Assembly (NCBI RefSeq): GCF_030758345.1 | Contig: NZ_JAVAMO010000001.1 | Coordinates: 620,001-684,000, forward strand | Direction: 5' to 3' | DNA from: Ruegeria discodermiae | GTDB lineage: Bacteria > Pseudomonadota > Alphaproteobacteria > Rhodobacterales > Rhodobacteraceae | DNA length: 64,000 nt | Shown: piece after piece, positions 56,527-64,000 of the stretch | Numbering within the stretch: position 1 is the first letter of the stretch | Layout: the number at the start of each line of letters is the position of its first letter | Made by a program: the position numbers and the translations under genes | Notes under the pieces: model-generated | Told to the model about the DNA's origin: nothing | Databases searched by the model: none | What the model saw: only the letters and a program-made list of their open reading frames with translations

Positions 56527-58143
56527 TCAACCGGTCAGCGCATCGCCAAACTGATCGCGCAGCGTCCGTTTGAGAACTTTCCCCGTCGCGTTGCGTGGCA
56601 GCGCCTCAACAAAGACCACGGCATCGGGGATCTGCCATTTGGCGATCTTGTCGTCGAAATAGGCCAGCAACTCATCCTGAGTCGGGTCCTGCCCCTCATC
56701 GCTTACCGCCACTAGCAGAGGCCGCTCATCCCATTTCGGATGCGGCACGCCAACCACGGCGGCATCGGCCAATTTCGGGTGGCCCACGGCGATGTTTTCC
56801 AGCTCGACCGAGCTGATCCATTCACCACCCGACTTGATGATGTCCTTCGAGCGATCGCGGATGGTCATGTAGCCATCGGGATCAATCGTGGCCACATCGC
56901 CGGTGGCGAACCAGCCATCCTGCAGCAAATCCTCGTCCTGTTTGCGGAAATAGCTGTCCAGCACCCAATGCCCCCGCACCATCAGATCGCCCTGGGTTTC
57001 GCCATCATTGGGCAGCGCATTGCCGTCATCATCAACGATCTTCATCTCGACCCCGTAAGGTGGTCGACCCTGGTTTTCGCGCAGTCGGTGCTGTTCCTCG
57101 ACGGGCAGATTGGCGTGCTTGGCCAGCGGCACATTGGTGGTGCCCAGCGGGCTCATCTCGGACATGCCCCATGCATGCACCGTCTCAACCTCGTAATCGT
57201 CGCGGAACTCAGCGATCATCGAAGGTGGGCAAGCCGAGCCGCCGATCACCGTGCGCTCAAGGCTGGCCAGCTTGGTGTCGCTGCCGCGTGCAAAAGCCAG
57301 CAGGCCCTGCCAGATCGTCGGCACGCCGAGTGCCAGGGTGACGCCAAACCGGTCGATCAGGCCAACAAGCGCCTCACCGCTCAAATCCGGCCCGGGCAGC
57401 ACCATGCGAGAGCCCGACATGGCGCAGGCATAAGGCGAGCCCCAGGCGTTGACATGAAACATCGGCACGACGGGCAGCACCACATCGCGCGCCGAAAAGC
57501 CGATACAATCGCGCGTGTTCGAGCCGAAGCTGTGCAGCATGGTGGAACGGTGAGAATACAGCACGCCTTTGGGATGACCCGTGGTGCCCGAAGTGTAGCA
57601 CATGCTCGACGCGGTGTTTTCGTCAAACGAGGGCCAGGCAAACTCCGGGTCGCCTGTTGCGATCCACTCGTCATAGAATTTTAGCCCCGGAATCTGTTCC
57701 GCCGCCGCGTCGCGCGGCCCCAACAGCACCACATGTTCGACCGTCTCTAGCTGCGGCAGAAGCGGTGCAACCAATGGCAAAAAAGTGGCGTCCAGCAACA
57801 GCACCCGGTCTTCGGCATGGTTCATGATATAGACTAGCTGCTCGGGAAAAAGCCGGGGGTTGATCGTGTGCAGGACCAGTCCGGCGCCGGAGACCCCGAA
57901 ATAGGTCTCAAGATGGCGGCGGTTGTTCCAGGCGAGTGTCGCGATCCGCGCCTGTGGTTCCAGCCCCAGTGCGCTCAGGATTGACCCCAGACGCCGGGCG
58001 TTGCCTGCCACCTGCGCCCAGTTTGTTTCTTCGACACCCCCGGTGGTGTTGACCGACCAGATTGCTGTTTCACCGTGGTATTTTTCGGCGTGGTCAATCA
58101 AAGACGAAATCAGCAAAGGTTGCGTCATCATCTGTCCGAGCAT
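56527..58143 (-). CDS. Acyl-CoA ligase, probably 3-(methylthio)propionyl-CoA ligase (DmdB-like)
   Basis: 538 residues from the ATG at 58143 (GGGAGGA). ATP-binding loop [21 protein letters not shown], the [18 protein letters not shown] hinge, and the late catalytic Lys in [10 protein letters not shown]. The N terminus [20 protein letters not shown] matches, as I recall, roseobacter DmdB, which activates methylmercaptopropionate from DMSP breakdown. DmdB enzymes also accept other short/medium-chain acids, and no dmdA, dmdC or dmdD lies here, so the DMSP role is likely but not proven. Confidence 0.8.
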   Translation of the reverse strand: MLGQMMTQPLLISSLIDHAEKYHGETAIWSVNTTGGVEETNWAQVAGNARRLGSILSALGLEPQARIATLAWNNRRHLETYFGVSGAGLVLHTINPRLFPEQLVYIMNHAEDRVLLLDATFLPLVAPLLPQLETVEHVVLLGPRDAAAEQIPGLKFYDEWIATGDPEFAWPSFDENTASSMCYTSGTTGHPKGVLYSHRSTMLHSFGSNTRDCIGFSARDVVLPVVPMFHVNAWGSPYACAMSGSRMVLPGPDLSGEALVGLIDRFGVTLALGVPTIWQGLLAFARGSDTKLASLERTVIGGSACPPSMIAEFRDDYEVETVHAWGMSEMSPLGTTNVPLAKHANLPVEEQHRLRENQGRPPYGVEMKIVDDDGNALPNDGETQGDLMVRGHWVLDSYFRKQDEDLLQDGWFATGDVATIDPDGYMTIRDRSKDIIKSGGEWISSVELENIAVGHPKLADAAVVGVPHPKWDERPLLVAVSDEGQDPTQDELLAYFDDKIAKWQIPDAVVFVEALPRNATGKVLKRTLRDQFGDALTG

Positions 58144-58309
58144 GGCGGTATCCTCCCAATCCGCGGCCCATCTTTTTGCCGGGGCCGTCGTTTCACGTCA
58201 CTCCAAACGGGAACAGCGCGCGGCGCATCGCCTCAAGCGAATACCACGGTCTCTCCTCCCGCCCAGCACTCTGACGAGCATGGGCGGGGCTGACAAGATG
58301 GAAGAACGC

Positions 58310-59914
58310 TCAGCGATAGCGCAGCACGTAATCGACCAGCGCGGCGGTCGAGCCGTCTTTGCCTTCGGCGCTTTGCTCGCCCTCCACGATGGGACCCAGC
58401 GAAGTGGCAAGCTCTTTGCCCAGTTCAACGCCCCACTGATCGAAAGAGTTGATGCCCAGGATCACTCCTTCGACAAAGACCCGGTGTTCATAAAGCGCGA
58501 TGATCTGGCCCAGAACAAAGGGCGTCAGTTGCGGGTAGATCAGCGTGGTCGAGGGCCGGTTGCCCGCAAAGACCCGGTGCCGCGCCTGCCGCTCCAGCTC
58601 GTCGCCGGTCAATCCCTTGGCGGCCATCCGCGCGCGCGCCTCCTCCAGCGAGCGGCCCTGCATCAGCGCCTCGGACTGGGCCAGGCAATTGGCGACCAGC
58701 AAGCGGTGGTGATGGGCCAGATCGCGCTCGTGCCCTTCGGCGGCGATCATGAACTCGCAGGGCACAACACCGGTGCCCTGATGGATCAACTGGTAGAAGG
58801 CATGCTGCCCGTTGGTGCCGGGCTCGCCCCAGACGATGGGGCCGGAGGGCACGGTCAGCGAGGTGCCATCCATCGCCACGGATTTGCCGTTCGATTCCAT
58901 CTCAAGCTGTTGGAAATAGGCCGCCAGACGAGACAGGCGCTGATCATAGGGCAGCACGGCGCGGCTGGGATAACCGCAAATCTGGTGATGCCAGATGCCC
59001 ACCAGCGCCAGCAGGACCGGCATGTTCTCGTGCCAGTCAGCGGCGCGGAAATGCTCATCCATCGCCTGCCCGCCACGCAGGAACGCGTCGAAGGCTTTGG
59101 GGCCGATAGCGATCATCAGCGACAGGCCAATTGGCCCCCAGACCGAATAGCGCCCACCGACCCAGTCGGCAAAGCCAAACACGTGCTCTGCCGGGATGCC
59201 GAATGCCGCAGTCAGATCCTGCGCAGTCGAAAGCGCCGCAAATTGCTTGGACGGATCGCCGCCGCCTTCACTCATCCAGGCCCGCGCGGTGCGGGCGTTG
59301 GTCATGGTCTCGATGGTGGTGAAGGTCTTGGAGGCCACTATCACTAGCGTCCGTGTCGGGTCGAGCCCGCGCAATGTGTCGGCAATATCGGCCCCGTCCA
59401 CATTGGACACAAAATGGCAGCGCGGCCCGTCATGATAAGGCGCCAGCGCCAGCACCGCCATCGCAGGCCCCAGATCGGACCCGCCGATGCCGATATTGAC
59501 CACATCCGTGACGGGGCCGCCTGCCCCGGTCAGCGTGCCCTCGCGCACCGCTTCGGCAAAGCGGTGCATATCGTCAAGCGTTGCCAGAACCTCCGCCATC
59601 ACATCCTGACCGTCCACCAGGACCGGACCGCCATCGAGGTTGCGCAGGGCTGTATGCAGCACCGCGCGGCCCTCGGTCTCGTTGATCGGCTTACCCGAGA
59701 ACATGGCCTCGCGCTTGCCGGCCAGGGCAGCATTGTCGCACAGGGCAATCAAGGCATTGCGGATATCCGCGTCGATCTGCGTCTTGGAATAATCCAGCCG
59801 CATATCTGAGGTTTCGCAGCAAAACCGGCTGGCCCGCGCGGGATCGGCGTCAAACAGATCGACAATTCTGCGCCCCTGACTCTGCGCCTTAAGCGCCTTC
59901 AATTCGTCGAACAT
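58310..59914 (-). CDS. pgi: Glucose-6-phosphate isomerase
   Basis: 534 residues with both family signatures: [21 protein letters not shown]-like sugar-phosphate segment and [14 protein letters not shown] near the end. It interconverts glucose-6-P and fructose-6-P. Last gene of zwf-pgl-pgi, 8 bp after pgl. In roseobacters this set serves the Entner-Doudoroff route; edd/eda are not in the window. A GC stem at 58258-58288 (CCCGCCCA/TGGGCGGG) may be its terminator but lacks a U tract. Confidence 0.95.
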   Translation of the reverse strand: MFDELKALKAQSQGRRIVDLFDADPARASRFCCETSDMRLDYSKTQIDADIRNALIALCDNAALAGKREAMFSGKPINETEGRAVLHTALRNLDGGPVLVDGQDVMAEVLATLDDMHRFAEAVREGTLTGAGGPVTDVVNIGIGGSDLGPAMAVLALAPYHDGPRCHFVSNVDGADIADTLRGLDPTRTLVIVASKTFTTIETMTNARTARAWMSEGGGDPSKQFAALSTAQDLTAAFGIPAEHVFGFADWVGGRYSVWGPIGLSLMIAIGPKAFDAFLRGGQAMDEHFRAADWHENMPVLLALVGIWHHQICGYPSRAVLPYDQRLSRLAAYFQQLEMESNGKSVAMDGTSLTVPSGPIVWGEPGTNGQHAFYQLIHQGTGVVPCEFMIAAEGHERDLAHHHRLLVANCLAQSEALMQGRSLEEARARMAAKGLTGDELERQARHRVFAGNRPSTTLIYPQLTPFVLGQIIALYEHRVFVEGVILGINSFDQWGVELGKELATSLGPIVEGEQSAEGKDGSTAALVDYVLRYR

Positions 59915-59922
59915 GATCTATC

Positions 59923-60594
59923 CTATTCCGCCCAGTGAACCGTGATCCCGTCGAGCACCGCCGCGATGGGGGCCTCTTCCGGGGGCAGTGACATGGCGCG
60001 GTCGAGCACATCGCGCTTTTCCTGGCCGAAGATCAGCAAATGCTTGGACAGCGCCCCGTTCAAAACCGGCGCGGTCAGGGTGATGCGCGCCTCTGGCTGG
60101 GTTTCAGGCTGCGCCAGCGCCACTGCGGGCGCATGGGCATCCAATGCGGCCGCCAACCCGACCATACCGGGAAAGAGCGACGCAGTGTGCATATCCGCGC
60201 CCATCCCCAGTACCAGAACCGACAAAGGCCGCAGCGCGGTGACCTGTTCAGCGACCGCGGCCAGACCATCGGTCGGATCGTCGGCAGGCGCATAGAGCGG
60301 CAGGAAATGCGCTGCGGCGGCTCGGTTGACCAGCAGCCGTTCGGCGATCAGACGCGCGTTGGAGCGGTCACTGTCGGCGGGCACGCAGCGCTCGTCTGTC
60401 GGCAACACGTGCACCCGGTCCCATTCCAGATCGGCGGCGCAGAGTACGTCATAGATCGGCCCCGGCGTGGTGCCGCCAGGCACTGCCAGCGAGACGGTGT
60501 CATGATGCAAAAGCGCGGTCTCAAGCTCGCCCGCCAGCATATTGGCCACATCAATGGCCAGCATGTCGCGATCCGCGTATTCCCTCAGGTTCAT
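59923..60594 (-). CDS. pgl: 6-phosphogluconolactonase
   Basis: 223 residues from the ATG at 60594, which overlaps the zwf stop (ATGA). SLAVPGGTTPGPIYDVL, VLPTDERCVPADSDRSNARL and VLGMGADMHTASLFP are the family motifs. It hydrolyses 6-phosphogluconolactone made by Zwf. Confidence 0.95.
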   Translation of the reverse strand: MNLREYADRDMLAIDVANMLAGELETALLHHDTVSLAVPGGTTPGPIYDVLCAADLEWDRVHVLPTDERCVPADSDRSNARLIAERLLVNRAAAAHFLPLYAPADDPTDGLAAVAEQVTALRPLSVLVLGMGADMHTASLFPGMVGLAAALDAHAPAVALAQPETQPEARITLTAPVLNGALSKHLLIFGQEKRDVLDRAMSLPPEEAPIAAVLDGITVHWAE

Positions 60595-62042
60595 GGGTTG
60601 ATCCCCTGCCATTGGCGACCGTCGCGTTTCATCAGCAGCTCGGCGTCGCCCGGTCCTGTGCTGCCAATCTCGTAGGGTTTCGGCACATCGCCTGCCGCTG
60701 TCCAGCCCGAGATGATCGGGTCCGTCCAGGCCCATGCGGCCTCGACCTCGTCGCCGCGCATGAACAACGTCTGGTTGCCCCGGATCACGTCCATGATCAA
60801 GCGTTCATAGGCATCCGTTGCGCTCTGACTGTCCGGCCCCAGCGCCTCGGCAAAGCTCATGTCGAGCGGCACGTCGACCAGCCGCATGCCCCCCGGCCCC
60901 GGTTCCTTGATCGTCACTTTCAGCGTGATGCCCTCATTGGGCTGCAAGCGGATCGACAGCAGGTTGGCATGGCGCCCGGCCTCTTCGCCGAAGATCGAAT
61001 GGGGCGCATCCTTGAACACCACGTTAATCACCGAGGAGCGCGCCACCAAGCGTTTGCCTGTGCGCAGATAGATCGGCGTGCCCGCCCATCGCCAATTGCT
61101 GACATTGGCCTTGAGCGCGATATAGCTTTCGGTGAATGAGCGCTCATTGCCAACCTCTTCGCGGTAGCCGGGCCGCTCACCATTGGCCTGATATTGCCCC
61201 CGCACGATATGATAGGGCTCGACCGGCCCCAGCGCGCGGATGACCTTGAGCTTTTCGTCGCGCACCGCGTCGGGGTCGAACTTGGCAGGCGGTTCCATCG
61301 CGATCAGGCACAGAAGCTGCATCAGGTGATTCTGCATCATGTCGCGCATCGCACCTGCGCGGTCATAATAATCGCCACGCCCGCCAACCCCCACGGATTC
61401 GGCCACGGTGATCTGGATGTGATCCACATACTGGCTGTTCCAGAGCGGTTCGAACATCATGTTGCCAAAGCGGATCGCCATCAGGTTCTGGACGGTCTCC
61501 TTGCCCAGATAGTGGTCGATCCGGTAAATCTGGCGCTCGTCGAAATGCGCCGCAAGCGTGGCGTTCAGCGCGCGGGCGCTGTCCAGATCGTTGCCAAAGG
61601 GCTTCTCGACCACGATCCGCGTATGTTCAGAGGCCAGTCCGTGCGCCTGGATGCGCTCAGCCAAGGCTCCAAACAGGCGCGGCCTGACGGAAAAGTAGTA
61701 GGCGCGCACGCGACCGGGCAGCAGTTTATCAGCCAGTTGATCCCAACCCTGCGCGCCTGTGACATCAATCTGCACATATTGCACCAGATCGAGAAACGCG
61801 CCCTCGATCTGTTCACCTGCGGCCGAGAGCCCGTACTCCATCAGCGCCCCACGCACGAAGGCGCGGTAATCCTCGACCGAGCGGTCCGCCCGCGCGGCCC
61901 CGATCACCCGCGCCCCGGCTGGCATCTGACCAGCCCGGAACCGGCGATAGAGCGCGGGCAGGATCTTGCGCCGGGCAAGATCGCCTGTGCCGCCGAAAAT
62001 GACGAGGTCGAACGGCTCGACCGGGATGACGCGCGATACCAT
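60591..62042 (-). CDS. zwf: Glucose-6-phosphate 1-dehydrogenase
   Basis: 483 residues. NADP-binding FGGTGDLARRK at about 16-26 and the catalytic RIDHYLGKE are both intact. It oxidises glucose-6-P to 6-phosphogluconolactone, opening the Entner-Doudoroff and pentose-phosphate routes. First gene of zwf-pgl-pgi, preceded by a LacI-type palindrome. Confidence 0.96.
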   Translation of the reverse strand: MVSRVIPVEPFDLVIFGGTGDLARRKILPALYRRFRAGQMPAGARVIGAARADRSVEDYRAFVRGALMEYGLSAAGEQIEGAFLDLVQYVQIDVTGAQGWDQLADKLLPGRVRAYYFSVRPRLFGALAERIQAHGLASEHTRIVVEKPFGNDLDSARALNATLAAHFDERQIYRIDHYLGKETVQNLMAIRFGNMMFEPLWNSQYVDHIQITVAESVGVGGRGDYYDRAGAMRDMMQNHLMQLLCLIAMEPPAKFDPDAVRDEKLKVIRALGPVEPYHIVRGQYQANGERPGYREEVGNERSFTESYIALKANVSNWRWAGTPIYLRTGKRLVARSSVINVVFKDAPHSIFGEEAGRHANLLSIRLQPNEGITLKVTIKEPGPGGMRLVDVPLDMSFAEALGPDSQSATDAYERLIMDVIRGNQTLFMRGDEVEAAWAWTDPIISGWTAAGDVPKPYEIGSTGPGDAELLMKRDGRQWQGINP

Positions 62043-62078
62043 GGCCTGTCCTTAATCCGTCGCTGTGGCAAAGTCCAA

Positions 62079-62092
62079 TGTTAGCGCCAACA
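62079..62092 (-). promoter_or_regulatory. LacI-family-type operator before zwf
   Basis: TGTTAGCGCCAACA lies 37-50 bp before the zwf ATG. It matches the palindrome TGTTAGCGCTAACA, the common operator form of LacI-family sugar regulators, at 13 of 14 positions, including the central GCGC. No lacI-type gene is in this window. Confidence 0.65.
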
Positions 62093-62213
62093 ATATTCAT
62101 CCAAGACGACATTTCTCTAACAATCACAAACCTGTCACCTGATGGGGCGTTTCGTTCCCTCGCCCCCATCTTTGGGATACACAGCTTTCAACTCACCACT
62201 CCGGAAGACAATC

Positions 62214-63167
62214 ATGAAAGACCTTGAGCAGCCAACCGCGAATGCGGGCAAGTTTCAGAACAGGCACGTGACCGCTGACGGATCGAACCGTGCCAGCGTC
62301 GCGCTGAGCAAGCCCGAAACGCTGTGGTTCAATACCGGAACGCTGTGCAATATCGAATGCGCAAACTGCTATATTCTCAGCAGCCCGACCAATGATGCGC
62401 TGGTCTATTTCACGGCGGATGAGGTTACCTCCTATCTGGACCAGATAGAGGCGCGCGGCTGGCCGATCCGCGAGATCGGCTTCACCGGGGGTGAGCCCTT
62501 CATGAACCCGCAGATGATCGATATGGCCAGGGCCTGTCTTTCGCGCGGCTATGAGGTGCTGATTCTCACCAACGCCATGCGTCCGATGATGCGCAAATCC
62601 ATGCGCGCCGGGCTGCTGGAGTTGCGTGATGACTATCGGGACAAGCTGACGCTGCGCATCTCGGTAGATCATTACCGCCCCGAATTGCATGACGAGGAGC
62701 GCAGCGCAGGCAGCTTCGAAAAAACCCTCGAAGGCATGCGCTGGCTGCGTGACAACGGGTTCCGCATGGCGGTGGCCGGGCGCACCGTCTGGGGCGACAG
62801 TGACGCCGAAAGCCGGGCGGGATATGCCGCGTTTTATGAACGCAATGGCTTTGACATCGACGCCGGTGATCCCGGCCAGACCGTGCTCTTCCCGGAAATG
62901 GATGAAACGGCGGAAGTGCCAGAGATTACAACCGCTTGCTGGGGCATCCTGAACAAGTCACCGACGGATGTGATGTGCGCCAGCTCGCGCATGGTGGTCA
63001 AGCGCAAAGGCGCGCCGTCGCCCACGGTTCTGGCTTGCACGTTGCTGCCCTATTCGCCCGAATTCGAACTGGGCGAAACCCTGGAAGAGGCTGAGCGCGA
63101 CGTGCATCTCAACCACCCCCATTGCGCCAAATTCTGCGTGTTGGGTGGGGCAAGCTGTTCCGCCTGA
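62214..63167 (+). CDS. Radical SAM protein with Cys-rich C terminus
   Basis: 317 residues from the ATG at 62214 (site GGAAG). The [4Fe-4S]/SAM motif is C45-x3-C49-x2-C52 (CNIECANCY), followed by GFTGGEPFMNP. The C-terminal part has six further cysteines (242, 255, 275, 304, 308, 315), the last three in HPHCAKFCVLGGASC, as expected for a SPASM/twitch-like auxiliary cluster. Such proteins often modify peptides or enzymes. It is divergent from zwf. I do not recognise the substrate. No precursor-like small gene adjoins it. Confidence 0.82.
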   Translation: MKDLEQPTANAGKFQNRHVTADGSNRASVALSKPETLWFNTGTLCNIECANCYILSSPTNDALVYFTADEVTSYLDQIEARGWPIREIGFTGGEPFMNPQMIDMARACLSRGYEVLILTNAMRPMMRKSMRAGLLELRDDYRDKLTLRISVDHYRPELHDEERSAGSFEKTLEGMRWLRDNGFRMAVAGRTVWGDSDAESRAGYAAFYERNGFDIDAGDPGQTVLFPEMDETAEVPEITTACWGILNKSPTDVMCASSRMVVKRKGAPSPTVLACTLLPYSPEFELGETLEEAERDVHLNHPHCAKFCVLGGASCSA

Positions 63168-63279
63168 GCCGCAGAAAATCCAGATTGTGATAAAATTCAC
63201 TGATCGCGCTGACGCGGGATTCGTATAGTGCAAGGCAGGTCCGCTGTATTTCGGGTCTGCCATACACAAGGAATTCGTC

Positions 63280-64000
63280 ATGCGCTTTGTTCTGATACTG
63301 CTGTTCAGCCTGCTGCCGTCCAGCCTGTTGGCGGCGAACCGACTGGCTCTGGTCATTGGCAATGACGACTATGCCGATGTGCCGGTGCTGGAGAAAGCCG
63401 GTGCCGATGCGCGCGCCGTTGGTGAAAAGCTGCGCGAGCTGGGCTTTGACACGGTCGAAGCCATCGATCAGGACCGGCGCGGCATGAACCAGCGCATCTC
63501 GGAATTCACCTCGAAACTGCAGCCCGGAGACACCGCCTTTGTGTTCTACGCAGGCCATGGCGTTGAAATCGATGGCGAGAATTACCTGCTGCCCACCGAT
63601 ATCGTGGCCCCCTCCAGCGGCGAGAGCGACTTTGTGAAATCGGAATCCATCGCCCTGTCGGACCTGCTGGATCGGGTGCGTCAGACCGGCGCGCGCACGG
63701 CCATCGCCATCATCGATGCCTGCCGCGACAACCCGTTTGAAACCGTGCAGGGCCGCAGCATTGGCGGCACGCGCGGTCTGGGCCGGATCACCGCGCCCCA
63801 GGGCACCTTTGTGATCTTCTCGGCCGGTGCGGGTCAGATGGCGCTGGACCGGCTGCATGACGGGGACGAGGCGCAGAATTCGGTCTTCACCCGCGCCCTG
63901 TTGCCCAGGCTGTCGAAACCGGGTCTGGAGCTGCGCGCGCTGGTCTCGGACCTGCGGCTTGAGGTGCGCGATCTGGCCAGCACCGTGCAGCATCGCCAGG
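63280..64000 (+). CDS. Secreted caspase-like (peptidase C14) protein, truncated by the window
   Basis: 240 residues are visible from the ATG at 63280 (AAGGA); the reading frame runs off the end. A signal peptide (about 1-18, ending LLA) precedes a caspase-type p20 domain: RLALVIGNDDYADVPVLEKAG, H93 in FVFYAGHGVEI, and C148 in AIAIIDACRDNPF, the His-Cys dyad. Related alphaproteobacterial proteins often carry SEL1, TPR or peptidoglycan-binding repeats after the peptidase; that part is not seen. Role unknown. Confidence 0.85.
   Translation, partial: MRFVLILLFSLLPSSLLAANRLALVIGNDDYADVPVLEKAGADARAVGEKLRELGFDTVEAIDQDRRGMNQRISEFTSKLQPGDTAFVFYAGHGVEIDGENYLLPTDIVAPSSGESDFVKSESIALSDLLDRVRQTGARTAIAIIDACRDNPFETVQGRSIGGTRGLGRITAPQGTFVIFSAGAGQMALDRLHDGDEAQNSVFTRALLPRLSKPGLELRALVSDLRLEVRDLASTVQHRQ

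Noticed and set aside
57923-59347. 474-codon plus-strand open frame
   Set aside because: Antisense to pgi and the DmdB-like gene; Gln/His/Arg-rich shadow without a domain.

Overview
The window is a contiguous chromosomal segment of a GC-rich alphaproteobacterium, most probably a member of the Roseobacter group (Rhodobacteraceae). The pointers are ChpT beside a DUF3553 protein, a bL21 ribosomal protein with a fused helix-hairpin-helix tail, PstA and PstC with long N-terminal inserts, a TAXI-type TRAP transporter, a DmdB-like acyl-CoA ligase, and a separate methyl-THF methyltransferase (part of a split methionine synthase) next to metF. Almost all the sequence is coding. I found no insertion sequence, integrase, prophage, CRISPR array or rRNA. 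One tRNA, tRNA-Ser(CGA), is present.

Layout. 1-700: DUF3553 start and chpT. 703-5822 (minus): a tightly overlapped run GNAT-lysE-GNAT-obgE-proB-proA. 5847-7000 (minus): rplU-rpmA with a hairpin-rich leader and a terminator. 7026-8677: two tandem secreted DUF2059 paralogues. 8810-8899: tRNA-Ser. 9359-11592: glutaryl-CoA dehydrogenase with a divergent LysR regulator. 11597-18998 (minus): the phosphate regulon pstSCAB-phoU-phoB, with a three-half-site Pho box, and phoR. 18995-22244 (minus): yicC-gmk-gamma-carbonic anhydrase-PLP lyase, running into phoR. 22361-24733 (minus): one-carbon/methionine cluster. 24977-32650: ppx, rlmE, a beta-propeller protein, and a membrane-protein/HDAC-like run. 32733-34593: cardiolipin synthase and a K+-channel-like protein. 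34764-39390: ABC exporter, AttH/CrtC-like lipocalin and PNPOx-like gene.

39539-50869 is the accessory-looking stretch. It has an orphan peptide-binding protein, a secreted JAMM-like DUF4329 protein, an amino-acid ABC importer, three tandem short minus-strand genes, and a complete dipeptide/oligopeptide ABC importer. The three short genes look like NHLP-type (nitrile-hydratase-leader) precursors of ribosomally made, modified peptides. Each has a leader of exactly 83 residues ending in GG and a core that starts TT-x-x-C. No maturation enzyme lies beside them. They are the best candidate in this window for an undescribed system.

50874-64000: fatty-acid desaturase; a TAXI-TRAP-USP operon; a dmdB-like ligase; zwf-pgl-pgi with a LacI-family-type operator; a radical SAM protein with six C-terminal cysteines; and a truncated secreted caspase-like protein. 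Three separate binding-protein/permease junctions (pst, dpp-like, TAXI-TRAP) carry a strong GC-rich hairpin. This suggests a common way of giving the binding protein more expression than its permease. All function calls come from reading the sequence; no database search was run.
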